This document shows positions 5,591 through 6,271 of a stretch of DNA of 6,271 bases, piece by piece. Source of the stretch: Pseudomonadota bacterium (lineage in GTDB: Bacteria > Pseudomonadota > Alphaproteobacteria > Rhizobiales > Beijerinckiaceae). Location: contig JAEWKP010000202.1 of assembly GCA_023393655.1 (NCBI GenBank), positions 1 to 6,271 of the forward strand, written 5' to 3'. The number at the start of each line of letters is the position of its first letter. The stretch's first letter is position 1. Under the pieces are notes generated by a model. The model ran no database searches. It saw nothing but the letters and a program-made list of their open reading frames with translations, and was not told the DNA's origin. The position numbers and the translations under genes are program-made.

Positions 5591-5836
5591 ATGGGTGGCG
5601 TGAGCATTTGGCACTGGATCGTCGTCGGCGTCATCGTGATGCTGCTGTTTGGACGCGGCAAGGTGTCCGAGCTGATGGGCGATGTCGCCAAGGGCATCAA
5701 ATCGTTCAAGAAGGGCATGGCCGAGGATGACGAGGCGACGCCGACGGCGACGAACGTCGACCCCAAGGTGATCGACCAGACGAAGGCCGACAACGCTGCC
5801 GCCCAGGCCCAGGCCAAGGCCGAGCACAAGGCCTGA
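5591..5836 (+). CDS. tatA: twin-arginine translocase subunit TatA
   Basis: TatA is the small inner-membrane protein that assembles at TatBC-substrate complexes so that folded proteins can cross the membrane. The 81-residue product begins M-G-G-V-S-I-W-H-W, has one short transmembrane helix to about residue 20, the F-G hinge at 20-21, and an amphipathic helix holding F39 in K-S-F-K-K-G-M, matching E. coli TatA almost residue for residue. His8 occupies the place of the polar Gln8 in E. coli TatA. The C-terminal tail is acidic, then Ala/Gln/Lys-rich. The start is set by the GGAGGAG at 5577. The gene begins 81 bases after the ABC stop and is followed by tatB after 47 bases that contain a strong hairpin. 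Confidence 0.96.
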   Translation: MGGVSIWHWIVVGVIVMLLFGRGKVSELMGDVAKGIKSFKKGMAEDDEATPTATNVDPKVIDQTKADNAAAQAQAKAEHKA

Positions 5837-5841
5837 TGCCG

Positions 5842-5862
5842 CTGCACCCCTCTGGGGTGCAG
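5842..5862 (+). other. Perfect hairpin between tatA and tatB
   Basis: CTGCACCCC (5842-5850) and GGGGTGCAG (5854-5862) form nine perfect pairs around the loop TCT, starting five bases after the tatA stop. No T-run follows, so a full intrinsic terminator is unlikely. The position suits an RNA-stability or partial-termination element that keeps TatA above TatB, but this is an inference. Confidence 0.75.
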
Positions 5863-5883
5863 GCTTGAGAGGACGAGCCGTCG

Positions 5884-6271
5884 ATGTTCGACAACGCCTG
5901 GAGCGTGATGGTGCTGATCGGAGCGGTAGCGCTCGTGGTGATCGGCCCGAAGGACCTGCCCAAAGCCCTGCGGACCGTCGGCCAGACGGTCGCCCGGGTG
6001 CGACGCATGGCGTCGGAGTTCCAGGGGCAGTTCAACGAGGCGATGCGCGAGGCCGAACTCTCCGATCTGAAGAAGCAGGTCGAAGATGTCGGCGGGTCGG
6101 TGTCGAACTCGCTGAATACCGATTTCAAGCCGATCGATTCCCTCAAGGACTTCGAAACCTCCAAGCCCGACGAGACAGCGCTGAAGGAGGCCGAGACCCA
6201 GCTCGCCTCGCTCCCGCCCCCGGAGCCGCTGCCGCCCGTCGAGATCGGCGCTGATGCGCCGAAGCCCGCCG
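5884..6271 (+). CDS. tatB: twin-arginine translocase subunit TatB, C-terminus cut by the window
   Basis: TatB works with TatC as the receptor for twin-arginine signal peptides in the inner membrane. The start is the ATG at 5884, with GAGAGG 11 bases upstream; 129 codons are visible and the stop lies beyond the window. The N-terminus M-F-D-N-A-W-S is typical, followed by one transmembrane helix, the G-P hinge at 21-22, K-D-L-P-K-A-L-R-T-V-G, and the amphipathic helix R-M-A-S-E-F-Q-G-Q-F-N-E-A-M-R-E-A-E that is characteristic of alphaproteobacterial TatB. The tail becomes Pro-rich. Residue 8 is Val, where TatB usually has a conserved Glu. tatC is expected next. Confidence 0.95.
   Translation, partial: MFDNAWSVMVLIGAVALVVIGPKDLPKALRTVGQTVARVRRMASEFQGQFNEAMREAELSDLKKQVEDVGGSVSNSLNTDFKPIDSLKDFETSKPDETALKEAETQLASLPPPEPLPPVEIGADAPKPA

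Noticed and set aside
5180..5827. Open frame of 215 codons on the - strand
   Set aside because: It crosses the ABC gene end, the tatA leader and tatA in reverse; the Gly/Leu-rich start is the complement of the Ala/Gln/Lys-rich TatA tail.

Overview
The window comes from a high-GC alphaproteobacterium, most likely of the order Hyphomicrobiales (Rhizobiales). The evidence is the strong G/C bias at third codon positions and the gene order SPOR-domain protein, nagZ, scpA, scpB, tatA, tatB, which is the familiar rhizobial chromosome block that normally continues into tatC and serS. A Bosea- or Bradyrhizobium-like genome is plausible from the style of an intergenic repeat, but the genus is a guess. 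All credible genes are on the + strand.

Layout. Positions 2-310 hold the C-terminal end of a cell-wall-binding SPOR protein, closed by a strong intrinsic terminator (337-371). An apparently orphan, Tat-exported TRAP solute-binding protein follows (494-1588). The gap to nagZ (1589-1773) carries a palindromic intergenic repeat of about 107 bp (1611-1717) and a perfect 16-bp palindrome centred on the nagZ start codon. Next come nagZ (1774-2784), scpA (2833-3660) and scpB (3657-4355; ATGA overlap), then an ABC-transporter ATPase of the iron/polyamine/sulfate importer type (4352-5509; GTGA overlap if the longest start is right). Last are tatA (5591-5836) and the first 129 codons of tatB (5884-6271, cut by the window edge). 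A perfect 9-bp hairpin lies between tatA and tatB, and another hairpin lies just upstream of the tatA ribosome-binding site.

How the genes work together. SPOR and NagZ belong to peptidoglycan binding and recycling. ScpA and ScpB are the non-SMC partners of the chromosome-condensing SMC complex. TatA and TatB belong to the twin-arginine translocase, which exports folded proteins. The TRAP-binding protein has a twin-arginine signal, so it is a likely client of that translocase. Two transport genes, the TRAP binding protein and the ABC ATPase, interrupt the otherwise conserved block, and neither has its membrane partner in the window.

I see no phage, CRISPR, toxin-antitoxin or obviously new multi-gene system. 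The points that merit a second look are the palindrome on the nagZ start, the composite repeat, the two transport genes inserted into the block, a hydrophobic residue at the normally acidic TatB position 8, and the hairpins around tatA.
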